In this document: positions 23,468 to 32,456 of the stretch, piece by piece
How positions within the stretch are numbered: the stretch's first letter is position 1
Layout: the number at the start of each line of letters is the position of its first letter
Translations under genes and position numbers: made by a program
From: JAAAOH01 sp041686235
GTDB lineage: Bacteria; Spirochaetota; Spirochaetia; DSM-27196; PWMO01
Assembly: GCA_041686235.1 (NCBI GenBank)
Contig: JAWLED010000013.1
Span: 1-46,640 of the forward strand
DNA length: 46,640 bases
Direction: 5' to 3'
Notes under the pieces: generated by a model
What the model was told of the DNA's origin: nothing
The model's input: the letters and a program-made list of their open reading frames with translations, nothing else
Database searches by the model: none

Positions 23468-24202
23468 CTACCGCAAGCTGAACTCCACCGCAACGATTAC
23501 CGCACCGTCGATTTTGGTTTCCCCGCGTTTGGCCGGGGCGAAGTGCGTGCGCTCGACCGCATCGAGCGCAGCTTGATCGAGAAGAGACGAGCCGCTCGAC
23601 TCGGCTATTTCTGTCGCCTTCACGTCTCCCGAAGGGGAAACCTCCACGCGAACGCGCGTGACGCCCTCTTCCCCCTGCCGCCGTGCCGTCGTCGGATAAG
23701 ACGGTGCGATTTGGGATCTTACCTCGGGAGGTGAATAGGCCCCGCGCGGTGAGGCGCGCTGTGCAGAAGGCGAGCTTGCCGGGCGCTGATGCGCCTCGTC
23801 ACTGTGTGCCGGGCCGGGGCGCACTTGCTCGTATTGCCGCGCTGCAAACTGCTCCGGCTTCCCCCCCTCCGAGACACGACCTTGGTCGTCCTGCGAGGCG
23901 TCGCCGGGGTTGGAGGCGTCGTCGGAGTTGGACTCTTCGGCCGTTCGCTCGGCCTCCGGACTGCGTGACCGCGCTTCGCCGGCCTCTCGCTCGCCCGTAT
24001 CCTCGCCCTCGTCCTTGACCTCGAGCACCTCGAGGCGGACCGAGAGCTTGCGTCCGCCTCCCTCTTGGTCCGCCTCAGCGTCGGCTGCAGAGCCCCCGGG
24101 GCCCACGTTGTCGAGCACGCACGCGGCCCCGCCAAGCACTACCGCATGCAGAGAAACCGATACGACTGCTGCAATCAAGAGCCGCGCCGCCGCGGAATTC
24201 AC
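23468..24202 (-). CDS. tonB: TonB energy-transducing protein
   Basis: A 244-residue protein starting at GTG 24202, ten bases after GGAGG. It has one N-terminal membrane helix (AARLLIAAVVSVSLHAVVLGGAACVL) and a long acidic and polar periplasmic spacer (about 35-160) instead of the usual Pro-Lys repeat. A TonB_C domain follows: PSYPTTARRQGEEGVTRVRVEVSPSGDVKATEIAESSG, LDQAALDAVERTHFAPAKRG and VIVAVEFSLR. It couples the proton gradient (through ExbB/ExbD, not in this window) to the receptor encoded four bases upstream. In the raw sequence its frame reads through from the receptor only because the 100-N gap is out of phase. Confidence 0.85.
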   Translation of the reverse strand: MNSAAARLLIAAVVSVSLHAVVLGGAACVLDNVGPGGSAADAEADQEGGGRKLSVRLEVLEVKDEGEDTGEREAGEARSRSPEAERTAEESNSDDASNPGDASQDDQGRVSEGGKPEQFAARQYEQVRPGPAHSDEAHQRPASSPSAQRASPRGAYSPPEVRSQIAPSYPTTARRQGEEGVTRVRVEVSPSGDVKATEIAESSGSSLLDQAALDAVERTHFAPAKRGETKIDGAVIVAVEFSLR

Positions 24203-24206
24203 CGCT

Positions 24207-26488
24207 TCAATACCTCCAGGAGAATCCGGCCTGCCAGCTGCGCCCGTTTTCGGGATACAGTGACGTTTCGCCGATGGAATCGTAGTGTTCGGCCCACGAC
24301 GGCGAGCGCTCATCGAGAAGGTTTTCGACTCCGGCGTAGAGCCGGGCCCCCGCGCCGCGGCCGCTCGNNNNNNNNNNNNNNNNNNNNNNNNNNNNNNNNN
24401 NNNNNNNNNNNNNNNNNNNNNNNNNNNNNNNNNNNNNNNNNNNNNNNNNNNNNNNNNNNNNNNNNNNCCGCCGTTCTCGGTGGGGGTCGCGGCCCCGCCG
24501 TTCTCGGCGCCTGTTCCGAAGGCCTCCGCCGGATACCAGCTGAGGTAGGCCGAGACGCGGCGGCGCGCAAAGTCCGGGTCGGCCTCGTTCGCAGCATCGA
24601 GGTAGTACGCACTGCTAAACTCGTAGCTCGGCTCGAGGGAGAAGCCCGCGGGTATGTGTATCTCGGCTTCCACGCGCCCCGTGTGCGCCGGCACACCGGC
24701 CACGTAATTGCCCTCGTTATCTCCGGCGGCATAGCGCGCAAGGGTGTAGGAGTAGCTGCCGCTTACCTCAACGACCTCGCCGGCCCGCAGAGTGGTTTCC
24801 ACGTCGGCACCAACGCGTTCGGTGCGTTCGACGTTTTCCTGAGCGCCGGTCCCCGCAGTGGCGCCGGGAACAAACACGACTTCGTCACGCATGTCGAGAT
24901 AGTATCCCCCGGCGGAGAGCTGAAGCACGTCACCAGGCTCGATCTCGAAGCCCAGCTCAACCGAGTCGCCGATCTCGGGATCGAGGTCCTCATAGAACTC
25001 ATCTCCAAAGCCCTGATAGGAAGCCTGCTCGTCGAGCGCGGGATAGCGGTACACGCGGTCGTAGCGAGCAAACACACGCAGGCGCCGGGAGGGCGTTACC
25101 GAGATTCCCCCCTGCGCCCCGATTCCCTGCTGCAGCCGGTCGTCCTCTACCGCCTCGACATCATCGGAGCGGGCCCGAACGCCGCGAAGCTCGAAACGGC
25201 CCCGCGCGGTGAGATGCACGAGCTCCGATATCGACAACCGTCCGCCGCCGGAGACGCCGCCGGTTCCCTCTTCGAGGGTTATCTCACGATCCGCGTCGGC
25301 TCGGGCGGCACTGCTGTAGCCGGTGTAGTCGAGGCGGGTGAACACCGCATCCGCACTCCCTTCGAGCTCCAAGCCGACCGAATCGCTGAGCTCGAGCGGC
25401 ATGGAAAAGCTCGGGCGCAGGTCCACTTCGGTGACCGCGGTATCCGAGAACGAGGACTGACTCGGAAAATCGGTCTCGGTTTCGCGAAAGCTCGCTCCAA
25501 GGGGAATGTCGAGCTCGAACGGGGCGCCCCGCCACGAGCTCGTAAGCACCGCCGCGTAGCGACTGCTACGCGCGCCGTCTGCGTCGTTTGCCGCTTCGTC
25601 GGGGTCGTCCTCGTAGGTGTCTTTGGAGATCCCTCCGGGCAATTCGCGGGCGCTACTCGAATACGAAAAGCGCGAGTCGAGCCGCAGTCGCTCGGCGCCC
25701 TGGGCATCCTGGCCGCCCGGGGCGCCCTGGCCGCCCGAGGCTTCCCGGCCCCCGTCCGCACCGGGGGCAAAGCCGAGTGCTACCTGAAGACTCTGTCCGT
25801 CCGCTGCGCTTCGCTCGCGCTGCCCGTCTGTGGTCGTCTGGGTGTAGGAGGCGTGAGCATCCACCGGCCCTTCGCTCGACTGGAGGTAGGCCTCGCCCCC
25901 GGCGGTTCCAAAGCTCCCGAGGTAGCCGCTCACGCCGGCGCTGAAGCGAGGTTCCGACGGGGCGGCATCGCCTCCCGGACCGCGAGTGATGATGTTTACC
26001 GTACCCGCGACCGCGTTGTCGCCGTGTACGGCACTTGCACCTCCCCTCACTATCTCTATGCGCTCGACGGCGGCCAAAGGGACACTCAGCCAATCGATTC
26101 CCCCCAGGTCCGGCGGATTGATGGGCCGCCCATCGAGGAGAAACCGGGTGTGCTGCGTGCCGTAGCCGCGAACCTGTGGGTCGGCGTCGGTGGTCGAGCC
26201 GGAGTAGGTCTGGAACGAAAGCCCGGCAACACTGTCCAATAGGTCTACAACCGTTCGAGCGTTCGAGCTCTCTATTTGCTCGCGCTCGACAACGGTTACA
26301 TGACCGGCAACACGTGCGGCCGGCTCGGGCAAGCGTTTCGCCGTTACAACGACGCGCACCTCCGGCGGCTCCGGTTGGTGGTCCGAAGCTTGGGGATAGG
26401 CACGCGGCGGTAACGCCACGAGTGATGCAACGAAAAACACGAGTAGGCCAAGGATGCGAAACGAGACGGCGGGTCGGAAGGTCGGCAT
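24207..26488 (-). CDS. btuB: BtuB-like TonB-dependent receptor, interrupted by gap
   Basis: Outer-membrane receptor, probably for vitamin B12. From ATG 26488 there is a signal peptide ending YPQASDHQPEPP. The TonB box and plug follow (VRVVVTAKRLPEPAARVAGHVTVVEREQIE, VRGYGTQHTRFLLDGRPINPP, ERIEIVRGGASAVHGDNAVAGTVNIITRG), then barrel strands down to the gap. Past the gap, in another frame, LYAGVENLLDERSPSW, YPENGRSWQAGF and a final SWRY followed by TGA at 24207-24209 give the classic receptor C-terminus. For one continuous gene the gap length must be 2 modulo 3. A cobalamin riboswitch controls it. TTGGAGC serves as ribosome site. Confidence 0.87.
24368..24467. other. Assembly gap (100 N) inside the receptor gene
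   Basis: Placeholder in the C-terminal barrel region. The frames on either side do not agree with a length of 100. Confidence 0.99.
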
Positions 26489-26491
26489 AAA

Positions 26492-26616
26492 GTGCTCCAA
26501 TTCGGGACCAGGCGCAGCACCGACATTCCCTCTGCAAAGCCTACCGCATCCACATCGTCGAAGCGCCTATCCGCGAAACGGCGGCACCGGCGGGGTTGCC
26601 CACCGTGTTTGAGCAC
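26492..26616 (-). promoter_or_regulatory. Possible ribosome-site sequestering helix of the B12 leader
   Basis: On the minus strand the leader segment GTGCTCAA (26616-26609) can pair with TTGGAGCAC (26500-26492), which contains the receptor gene's Shine-Dalgarno sequence, with one bulged G. A second hairpin, ACCGTGT with ACACGGT (26602-26608 and 26626-26632), overlaps this segment and could compete with it. No T-tract terminator is present, so translational control is more likely than attenuation. Confidence 0.4.
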
Positions 26617-26686
26617 CGCAAGTGGACACGGTCAAGAAATGGCGGATCGAACCCAGGTCCCAGTGGGTATGATTCGTTTCTATCTC

Positions 26687-26843
26687 CCTCGGTAAGTCTT
26701 CTGACTTGCGGCTTTCATCTACGAAGCGCCTTCCCGGCTCTAACCCGGTGGCGTATGCCTCGTAGCCTATTGCCGCTTACAGCAGCTGGGGCTGTGCCGG
26801 ACTCTCACCGGCTTCCTCGTTACGACCACATAGGTCACCGAGG
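26687..26843 (-). ncRNA. Cobalamin (AdoCbl) riboswitch
   Basis: On the minus strand the 157-base element opens and closes with the P1 pair CCTCGGT/ACCGAGG. It contains GAAGCCGGTGAGAGTCCGGC, then ACAGCCCCAGCTGCTGTAA, a middle arm with CACCGGGTTAGAGCCGG, and AAGTCAGAAGACTTACC near the 3' end. These are the conserved boxes of the cobalamin family. A perfect -35 TTGACA lies at 26885-26880 with a weak -10 (CACGCT, 26862-26857), placing the start near 26850, right at P1. It controls the BtuB-like receptor and TonB, shutting them down when B12 is plentiful. Confidence 0.92.
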
Positions 26844-27017
26844 GGGATATGTGCGTAGCGTGCCGAGTCTCTCGATGGGTGTCAATGGGTGCATATTCCG
26901 CGCACGGCCTGGGGCGCGTCGAGCCGCGAGCCTTCCGGCGACGATTTGCCGCCGATGGGGCGGAAAAGGCCGTCTTATCCCTTTTTTGTAGAACGGCAAA
27001 GGTATTACCTTGAGGTA

Positions 27018-27347
27018 GTGTCGTTATACAGAGTTCATCTCAAGTGGAATGAAAAAGACATAACCCTGCGGGCGAGGGGGTTGGATCTGACCCATCCCTA
27101 TTTTGTCTCGATCACCGAGCTCGTGTTTCCCGAGCAGAACAACCTCATCATCGATCCCTCGGAGGACGAGGTTCGAAAAACCTTCGGCGAGGCGGATCAC
27201 TTGATGATTCCCTTTCAAACGGTGACGCTCATCGAAGAGCTCAAAGAAGAGGCTCAGAGTCCAAAGCAGAAGGTCCGAAACTTCACCGTGGTTCACGAGT
27301 CGGAGGACTCCTCGGAAGAAACAGACGATGACAACGAAGACAGCTGA
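27018..27347 (+). CDS. DUF1820-family protein
   Basis: A 109-residue cytoplasmic protein with the family sequence VSLYRVHLKWNEKDITLRARGLDLTHPYFVSITELVFPEQNNLIIDPSEDEVRKTFGEADHLMIPFQTVTLIEEL and an acidic tail. The GTG start at 27018 is chosen because family members begin M-x-x-YRVHFKW. GAGG lies only two bases ahead, which is too close, so initiation is uncertain. The frame is open back to 26889 but that part runs antisense to the riboswitch region. DUF1820 has no known function. Confidence 0.8.
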   Translation: MSLYRVHLKWNEKDITLRARGLDLTHPYFVSITELVFPEQNNLIIDPSEDEVRKTFGEADHLMIPFQTVTLIEELKEEAQSPKQKVRNFTVVHESEDSSEETDDDNEDS

Positions 27348-27467
27348 TCGGCGCGCCCGGGGCGGACGCCAGGCCGCCGGATGCCCGCGCCGGCGTTCCG
27401 GACACCGGGCGGCGCCCCGTCACGCAGGCCACCGCACATCATCCACTTTTTTTGATACAGTAGCCCC

Positions 27468-28283
27468 GTGGCATTTCCCTACCGTTTGATATCGGCGTTC
27501 GGCGTCCTCGCGCGGGTGCGCCGGCGCTACACAGAAATCCACGCCTCCCTGCTGACCAAAGGGCTCAGCTTCAGCCTCATTGTCGCCACGGTACCGCTTT
27601 TGTTCATGCTCTTGGCCGTCGGCTCGTTTTTCGTCACCCCGCAGCTCGTTGAATTGGTGGAAAGCGAGTTCCTCGGCTTCCTCCCGGAGGGGGTGAGAAA
27701 CGGCCTCATCAGCGGCGTCCAGCAGTACTCGAGGAACCCCGGCTCACTCTCGCTCATCACGGTGGGGATCTTTTTCCTTGCTGTTCACAACTTGTTCCTC
27801 GACCTTCATCGCACCGTTTCGATTGCAATTCGCGGCAGCGGACCAAGCGGACATGCAGGCTCTCGTTTGGTCGCCCTTGCGGGAAACGCGCTTTTTCTCG
27901 TGTTCCTCTATGTCGCCACCCTCGTCTCAACGGCGGCTCGGTGGGCGGTACACCTCACCGATATCCATCCCGGGCTCATCTCCGCCGGGGCGCGCGCGTT
28001 ATCGGTGGTTCTCATTGCCCTCGTGTTTTACGCGGTATTTCGGGCCGGCGCCCAGAGTCGGCTTCGCTTTATCCCGGCCGCTCTCATATCGCTATTGGCG
28101 TCGGTCATATGGCAGGCGGTACTCAGCGGCGGCAGCGCCATCGTCCAAGCGGCCGGCACCCGATTTCTCGCATACGGGGTGCTCGCGTGGGCCATCGTGT
28201 TTTTGGTATTCATGCGAGTAATGGCCGAGATCCTCGTCTATGCTGCCCTATTTGTCCGCGAAAAGGCGCTGCCCGAAGAGTAA
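27468..28283 (+). CDS. YihY/BrkB-family inner-membrane protein
   Basis: A 271-residue membrane protein with about six helices. Segments include LLTKGLSFSLIVATVPLLFMLLAVGSFF, GSLSLITVGIFFLAVHNLFLDLHRTVSIAI, LFLVFLYVATLVSTAARW, ALSVVLIALVFYAVFR, FIPAALISLLASVIWQ and VLAWAIVFLVFMRVMAEILVYAALF. This is the YihY/BrkB topology; the family was once mislabelled RNase BN and its transport role is unresolved. The GTG start has no Shine-Dalgarno sequence. A TACAGT box ends six bases upstream, so a leaderless mRNA is possible. Confidence 0.85.
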   Translation: MAFPYRLISAFGVLARVRRRYTEIHASLLTKGLSFSLIVATVPLLFMLLAVGSFFVTPQLVELVESEFLGFLPEGVRNGLISGVQQYSRNPGSLSLITVGIFFLAVHNLFLDLHRTVSIAIRGSGPSGHAGSRLVALAGNALFLVFLYVATLVSTAARWAVHLTDIHPGLISAGARALSVVLIALVFYAVFRAGAQSRLRFIPAALISLLASVIWQAVLSGGSAIVQAAGTRFLAYGVLAWAIVFLVFMRVMAEILVYAALFVREKALPEE

Positions 28284-28430
28284 CGTTCTATAACACCCTC
28301 TGCGCGATTATCCCTTGCGTTCAACGTCATTTTGCACAAGAATCGGGCACGATCGAAACCTCGTCCTAACACTGGCGAAACGGACACGTATTCACCAGAC
28401 AAAAGGGCCGTATGAGAAGGAGGGCCACTC

Positions 28431-30785
28431 GTGATAGCGCGCGAACTCAATATCCTGCCCAGTCATCTTTATCCACCCGAGGAGTGGGCCATGGCGGAAG
28501 AGGACTTCTCCTCCCGCTGGATGGGTAACGCTGAAACCATTTTCGCCCTTTCAAACGGCTACTTCGGTATCCGCGGCACCTTCGAGGAAGGGCGTCCCGC
28601 CGTTCAAGCCGGTACCTTCGTCAATGGATTTCATGAGACCTGGCCAATCGTGCACGCGGAAGAGGCTTACGGGTTCGCCAAGACGGGGCAAACCATGATC
28701 AACGTCCCCGACGCCACGGTTCTCAAACTGTATGTCGACGATGAGCCGCTCTTTTTGCCGACCGCCAGGCTCATCGATTACCGACGGGAGCTCGATTTTC
28801 GCGACGGGGTGAAACGGCGCCGCCTCACGTGGGCGTCACCGGCGGGAAAGCATGTGGATGTTAAGTCCAGCCGCCTGGTTTCCTTCGAGCATCGGCATCT
28901 CGGCGCAATCTCTTACGAAGTAACGGTGGACACCGATGCGCCGGTGGTTATCTCCTCTCAGCTATTGAACCGGCAGGACAGTAAGCTCGCCGATGAACCG
29001 GGTAACGGAGAAAAGGATCCTCGCAAATCGCGCGCGTTCGGGTTTCGCGTGTTGAACGCTGAAGACCACTATGAGAACGAGCATCGCATTGTAACGGGGT
29101 ATCGCACGACCAACTCCCGCATGACCCTGGGTGCCGGGGTCGATCATATCGTGGAAACCGATAATCCATGGTATGCAAAACGTTCGTGGTCGGAAGACAA
29201 CGGGAAGGTCGTGTTTACCATTGACGCCAGAGCGGGCGTGCCAATTCGCATCACCAAATTCTTCAGTTATCATACGTCTCGTTCCGTCCCCTCCCCGGAA
29301 CTGATCGATCGCACCACCCGCACACTCGACCGGGCGGTCCGTGACGGTTACGACGCTCTGGAGTCGGCGCAGCGCTCCTTTCTCGACTATTTCTGGTCGC
29401 GCTCCGACGTATCGGTCGACACCGAAACGCGGGTCCAACAGGCCATCCGCTGGAACATCTTCCAAGTCTGCCAGGCCTCTGCAAGAGCGGAGACCAGTGG
29501 AATCCCCGCAAAAGGCCTCACCGGCCAAGCTTACGAAGGGCATTATTTTTGGGACACCGAAGTCTACGTAGCTCCGTTTATCACCTACAGCGAACCGAGA
29601 ATCGCCCGGAACCTCCTGCGGTTCCGCCATTCCATACTCGATACCGCGCGGCGTCGGGCAACCGAGCTCTCGGAGAACGGATGCCTGTTCCCGTGGCGAA
29701 CCATTAACGGCGAGGAGGCCTCATCTTACTACGCTGCGGGAACCGCGCAGTACCACATCAACGCCGACATTGCCTATGCAATCAAGCGCTATGTCGACAT
29801 CCGCGGCGACACCCAACTGCTCGCCGAGGTGGGCGCAGAGATACTCGTTGAAACCGCGCGTATGTGGATCGGCCTGGGGTTTTTCAGCCCGGATACGGGG
29901 GCTTTCCACATTCACGGCGTCACCGGGCCCGATGAATACACGACCGTGGTGAACGATAATACGTTTACGAACCTCATGGCGCGCACCAACCTGCGCTACG
30001 CCGCAGACGTCGTCCCATGGCTCCAGGATTCGAACCCGGAGGCGTACCGCAGGCTGCTCCATGACACCGGTCTCGACCCCGATGAAGTGCGCGAGTGGAG
30101 ACGCGCGAGCGATAAGATGCACATCCCCTATGAAAGCGAACGCGGCATCTATCCCCAGGACGCCAATTTCCTCGCCAAAGAGGCGTGGGACTTTGCAAAT
30201 ACCCCGCTCGACCATTATCCGCTGTTGCTCCACTACCACCCGCTGGTCATTTACCGACATCAAGTCATCAAGCAGGCGGATGTTGTTCTTGCGCTGGTGT
30301 TGCTCGGAAACGAGTTTACGCTCGAAGAAAAGCGACGCAATTTCGACTACTACGATCCGCTGACGACCGGCGATTCATCGCTGTCGGCGTGTGTGCAATC
30401 GATCCTTGCCGCCGAGATCGGCTACGAACAGAAAGCGCTCGAATACTTCCAATACGGCCTTTTGATGGATCTCGCCAACGTTGCCGGCAACGTCGTCGAC
30501 GGAGCGCACATCGCCTCGGCGGGCGGCGTTTGGATGTCGCTCACCTATGGATTCGGCGGCATGAGGGATTTCGACGGGAAGCTCTCTTTCGATCCGCGAC
30601 TACCGGCAGCGTGGCACCGGCTTCGGTTTCCGCTCCGGTTCCATGCGCGCCAGATCCGGGTCGAGATCACTCATGAGCTCCTGACGTTCGAGCTCCTCGA
30701 GGGTGAGCCGCTGACGATCTCCGTTCACGGGAAGGAGTACACGCTCGAGCCGGACACGCCGCTTGAGTTACCGGCTAAACGGTGA
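28431..30785 (+). CDS. Glycoside hydrolase family 65 (disaccharide phosphorylase)
   Basis: A 784-residue cytoplasmic enzyme of the maltose/trehalose/kojibiose phosphorylase family, which splits an alpha-glucoside with phosphate to beta-glucose 1-phosphate. The N-terminal beta-sandwich begins EDFSSRWMGNAETIFALSNGYFGIRGTFEEG. The (alpha/alpha)6 barrel has GHYFWDTEVYVAPF and the general acid Glu502 in HGVTGPDEYTTVVNDN. KQADVVLALVLLG (Lys614) lies near the phosphate site, and a small C-terminal beta domain follows. The GTG start follows AGAAGGAGGG. No phosphoglucomutase or sugar transporter is adjacent, so the disaccharide cannot be assigned. Confidence 0.9.
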   Translation: MIARELNILPSHLYPPEEWAMAEEDFSSRWMGNAETIFALSNGYFGIRGTFEEGRPAVQAGTFVNGFHETWPIVHAEEAYGFAKTGQTMINVPDATVLKLYVDDEPLFLPTARLIDYRRELDFRDGVKRRRLTWASPAGKHVDVKSSRLVSFEHRHLGAISYEVTVDTDAPVVISSQLLNRQDSKLADEPGNGEKDPRKSRAFGFRVLNAEDHYENEHRIVTGYRTTNSRMTLGAGVDHIVETDNPWYAKRSWSEDNGKVVFTIDARAGVPIRITKFFSYHTSRSVPSPELIDRTTRTLDRAVRDGYDALESAQRSFLDYFWSRSDVSVDTETRVQQAIRWNIFQVCQASARAETSGIPAKGLTGQAYEGHYFWDTEVYVAPFITYSEPRIARNLLRFRHSILDTARRRATELSENGCLFPWRTINGEEASSYYAAGTAQYHINADIAYAIKRYVDIRGDTQLLAEVGAEILVETARMWIGLGFFSPDTGAFHIHGVTGPDEYTTVVNDNTFTNLMARTNLRYAADVVPWLQDSNPEAYRRLLHDTGLDPDEVREWRRASDKMHIPYESERGIYPQDANFLAKEAWDFANTPLDHYPLLLHYHPLVIYRHQVIKQADVVLALVLLGNEFTLEEKRRNFDYYDPLTTGDSSLSACVQSILAAEIGYEQKALEYFQYGLLMDLANVAGNVVDGAHIASAGGVWMSLTYGFGGMRDFDGKLSFDPRLPAAWHRLRFPLRFHARQIRVEITHELLTFELLEGEPLTISVHGKEYTLEPDTPLELPAKR

Positions 30786-30838
30786 TATCGACGCCGCGGC
30801 GGCTACGCTGCAGCGCCGCGGGCGCCGGCGGCCATAGC

Positions 30839-31537
30839 TTACCAGGGCAACGGCTCGCCGGTGTAGCTCTGGTACAGGGGGCTCTTGAGACCGAGGGAGT
30901 CGAGCACCGAAGCCATGCCCTTCACCGATTCGTCGACGGTTAACCGAGCGTTTTCGCCGCCCATATCCGTTTTGACCCATCCGGGGTGAAGCGCCACGAT
31001 AGGAATTTTCAGCTCGCTGAGGCGAAAGTACAACAGCTTTGTAAGCATGTTGAGTGCCGACTTGGACACACAGTACGGCACCATGCGGCCCCCGGTGGTT
31101 TCTCCGATACTCCCGGCCGAAGAGCTGATCATCGCGATCTTCGAGTCGTCGCCGGCCTCGAGCAGCGGCAAAAACTCCTGCACCATGTAGAGCGGGCCCA
31201 TCACGTTGACATCAAACGCCGCTTTCATATTTCTGTGGTCGATTTCGCGAATCGAAGGCGCGTTGGGACCCGCATTAATGCCTGCGTTATTGATGAGCAG
31301 GTCGATGTGGTCGGTCAGCTCCCGAACCTCCGCAGCACCGCGGCGAACGGAATCATAGTCCGACACGTCCATGGAGAATACGGTAAACCTCTCTTTGTAC
31401 TTCTTAGCAAGCTTTTTGAGTGCATCGTTGTCCGGATTGCGAACACTTCCGTAGACGTCCCACCCCTGGGCGAGATAGTAGGTAGCAAATCCCAGACCAA
31501 TCCCTCGCGAGACGCCGGTAATGCAAACTCTCTTCAC
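30839..31537 (-). CDS. Short-chain dehydrogenase/reductase
   Basis: A 232-residue NAD(P)-dependent oxidoreductase. The dinucleotide motif TGVSRGIG is at residues 7-14. NNAGINAG follows, then catalytic Ser in MISSSAGSIGE and Tyr-x-x-x-Lys in YCVSKSALNML, ending HPGWVKTDMGGENA. It is close to the classical group often annotated as C-factor or sniffer-like SDRs. Start GTG 31537 follows AGGAGG by eight bases; a far longer frame upstream crosses the divergent ASCH gene and is rejected. Substrate unknown. Convergent with the GH65 gene, with only 53 bases between them. Confidence 0.87.
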   Translation of the reverse strand: MKRVCITGVSRGIGLGFATYYLAQGWDVYGSVRNPDNDALKKLAKKYKERFTVFSMDVSDYDSVRRGAAEVRELTDHIDLLINNAGINAGPNAPSIREIDHRNMKAAFDVNVMGPLYMVQEFLPLLEAGDDSKIAMISSSAGSIGETTGGRMVPYCVSKSALNMLTKLLYFRLSELKIPIVALHPGWVKTDMGGENARLTVDESVKGMASVLDSLGLKSPLYQSYTGEPLPW

Positions 31538-31640
31538 TATGGGCCTCCTATCGTTAACGCTAGACTCCAGGGTACGCACCTGAGCCGGCGACGGCAAGAC
31601 GTCCCGCGGCTCGGATGCCGAACTGAGGCGCATATCGTTC

Positions 31641-31669
31641 TTGCATGGAGAAAACGAACAGGCTACTAT
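31641..31669 (+). promoter_or_regulatory. Promoter of the ASCH gene
   Basis: TTGCAT (31641-31646), 17 bases, TACTAT (31664-31669). The ATG at 31676 begins six bases after the -10 box, so the mRNA is probably leaderless. Confidence 0.6.
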
Positions 31670-31675
31670 CGGGGA

Positions 31676-32224
31676 ATGCAACTTACATGTCTGTCGGTTA
31701 ATAACCCGGTCTCCTATTTGATGTGTTACGGTATCAAAGAAGTTGAAAACAGGTCGTGGACCACCGATCACCGTGGCACGCTCTACATACACTCGAGCGG
31801 CCGGGTAAGTTTCCGTGGCATGCCGGACTTCTCCCGGTTCCCTATGCCGGTTTTGCATGAGTTCGACAGTTTTCTCTCCGAGATCCAGCGCATGGACGAG
31901 GCGGGTACCTACATCGGCATTCCGGAAGCAGGAGTTCGCGTTATCCTCAAAGACGAGGCTAATCAGCCGAAGGCGGCTCTCAACCAGTACCAGCTGCTTG
32001 CCGACGTCTACGCCCATTATCGGCGCGGGGATGAAACACCGTTTTTTCACGCCAACGCAATCATCGGCTCCGTGGAGCTCGTCGATATCGTTAACGACTC
32101 CGAGAGCCCCTGGGCGGAACCGGGAAAGTACCATTGGATTCTCCGCGATCCCCAATTGTTCGAGGAGCCGATAACTCGCGTGCGCGAACGGCCGGGGCTA
32201 TGGACGTATAGCAGCGAAGAGTGA
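31676..32224 (+). CDS. ASCH-domain protein
   Basis: A 182-residue protein of the ASCH/PUA-like fold. It begins LTCLSVNNPVSYLMCYGIKEVENRSWTTDHRGTLYIHSSG, whose G-(I/K)-K-(E/D)-VENR-x-W box and following RG-x-L-x-I-H are the ASCH signature. ANAIIGSVELVDIVND and a WAEPGKYHWILRDPQLFEEPI C-terminus follow, also typical. ASCH proteins bind RNA or nucleosides (some are amidohydrolases acting on modified cytidines). The longer insert between residues 45 and 115 is unusual. The start at 31676 is set by the family N-terminus and promoter position. Confidence 0.85.
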   Translation: MQLTCLSVNNPVSYLMCYGIKEVENRSWTTDHRGTLYIHSSGRVSFRGMPDFSRFPMPVLHEFDSFLSEIQRMDEAGTYIGIPEAGVRVILKDEANQPKAALNQYQLLADVYAHYRRGDETPFFHANAIIGSVELVDIVNDSESPWAEPGKYHWILRDPQLFEEPITRVRERPGLWTYSSEE

Positions 32225-32232
32225 GCTCCCGG

Positions 32233-32456
32233 TTGCACCCCCGCCGCCTGCTTGCACCCCCGCCGCCTGCTTGCACCCCCGCCGCCTGCTTGCANNNNNN
32301 NNNNNNNNNNNNNNNNNNNNNNNNNNNNNNNNNNNNNNNNNNNNNNNNNNNNNNNNNNNNNNNNNNNNNNNNNNNNNNNNNNNNNNNNNNNNNNTTGCAC
32401 CCCCGCCGCCTGCTTGCACCCCCGCCGCCTGCTTGCACCCCCGCCGCCTGCTTGCA
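32233..32456. repeat. 19-bp tandem repeat spanning an assembly gap
   Basis: Unit TTGCACCCCCGCCGCCTGC. Three perfect copies and a five-base start precede the gap (32233-32294). Three perfect copies and a TTGCA start follow it (32395-32456). The phase restarts cleanly at the gap edge, so the assembler probably broke inside a longer array of unknown copy number. There are no spacers, so it is not a CRISPR array. Confidence 0.95.
32295..32394. other. Assembly gap (100 N) within the 19-bp array
   Basis: Placeholder flanked on both sides by identical repeat units; the true repeat number is hidden. Confidence 0.99.

Noticed and set aside
24065..26242. Very long plus-strand frame antisense to the receptor gene
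   Set aside because: It mirrors the high-GC codon pattern of the real gene on the other strand, crosses the N gap and has no recognisable domain or ribosome site.
23468..26500. Single 1010-residue receptor-TonB fusion protein
   Set aside because: Depends on the arbitrary 100-N gap; the receptor's true C-terminus and stop are visible in another frame before the tonB start.
26640..26670. tRNA-like GGTTCGATCC on the minus strand in the B12 leader
   Set aside because: Only a T-loop-like string; no acceptor, D or anticodon stems can be formed around it.
30839..32155. 438-residue version of the short-chain dehydrogenase
   Set aside because: The extra N-terminal part runs antisense to the ASCH gene; the Rossmann motif starts right after GTG 31537, which has AGGAGG.
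32233..32456. CRISPR array at the 19-bp repeats
   Set aside because: Units are contiguous with no spacers, and no cas gene is nearby.
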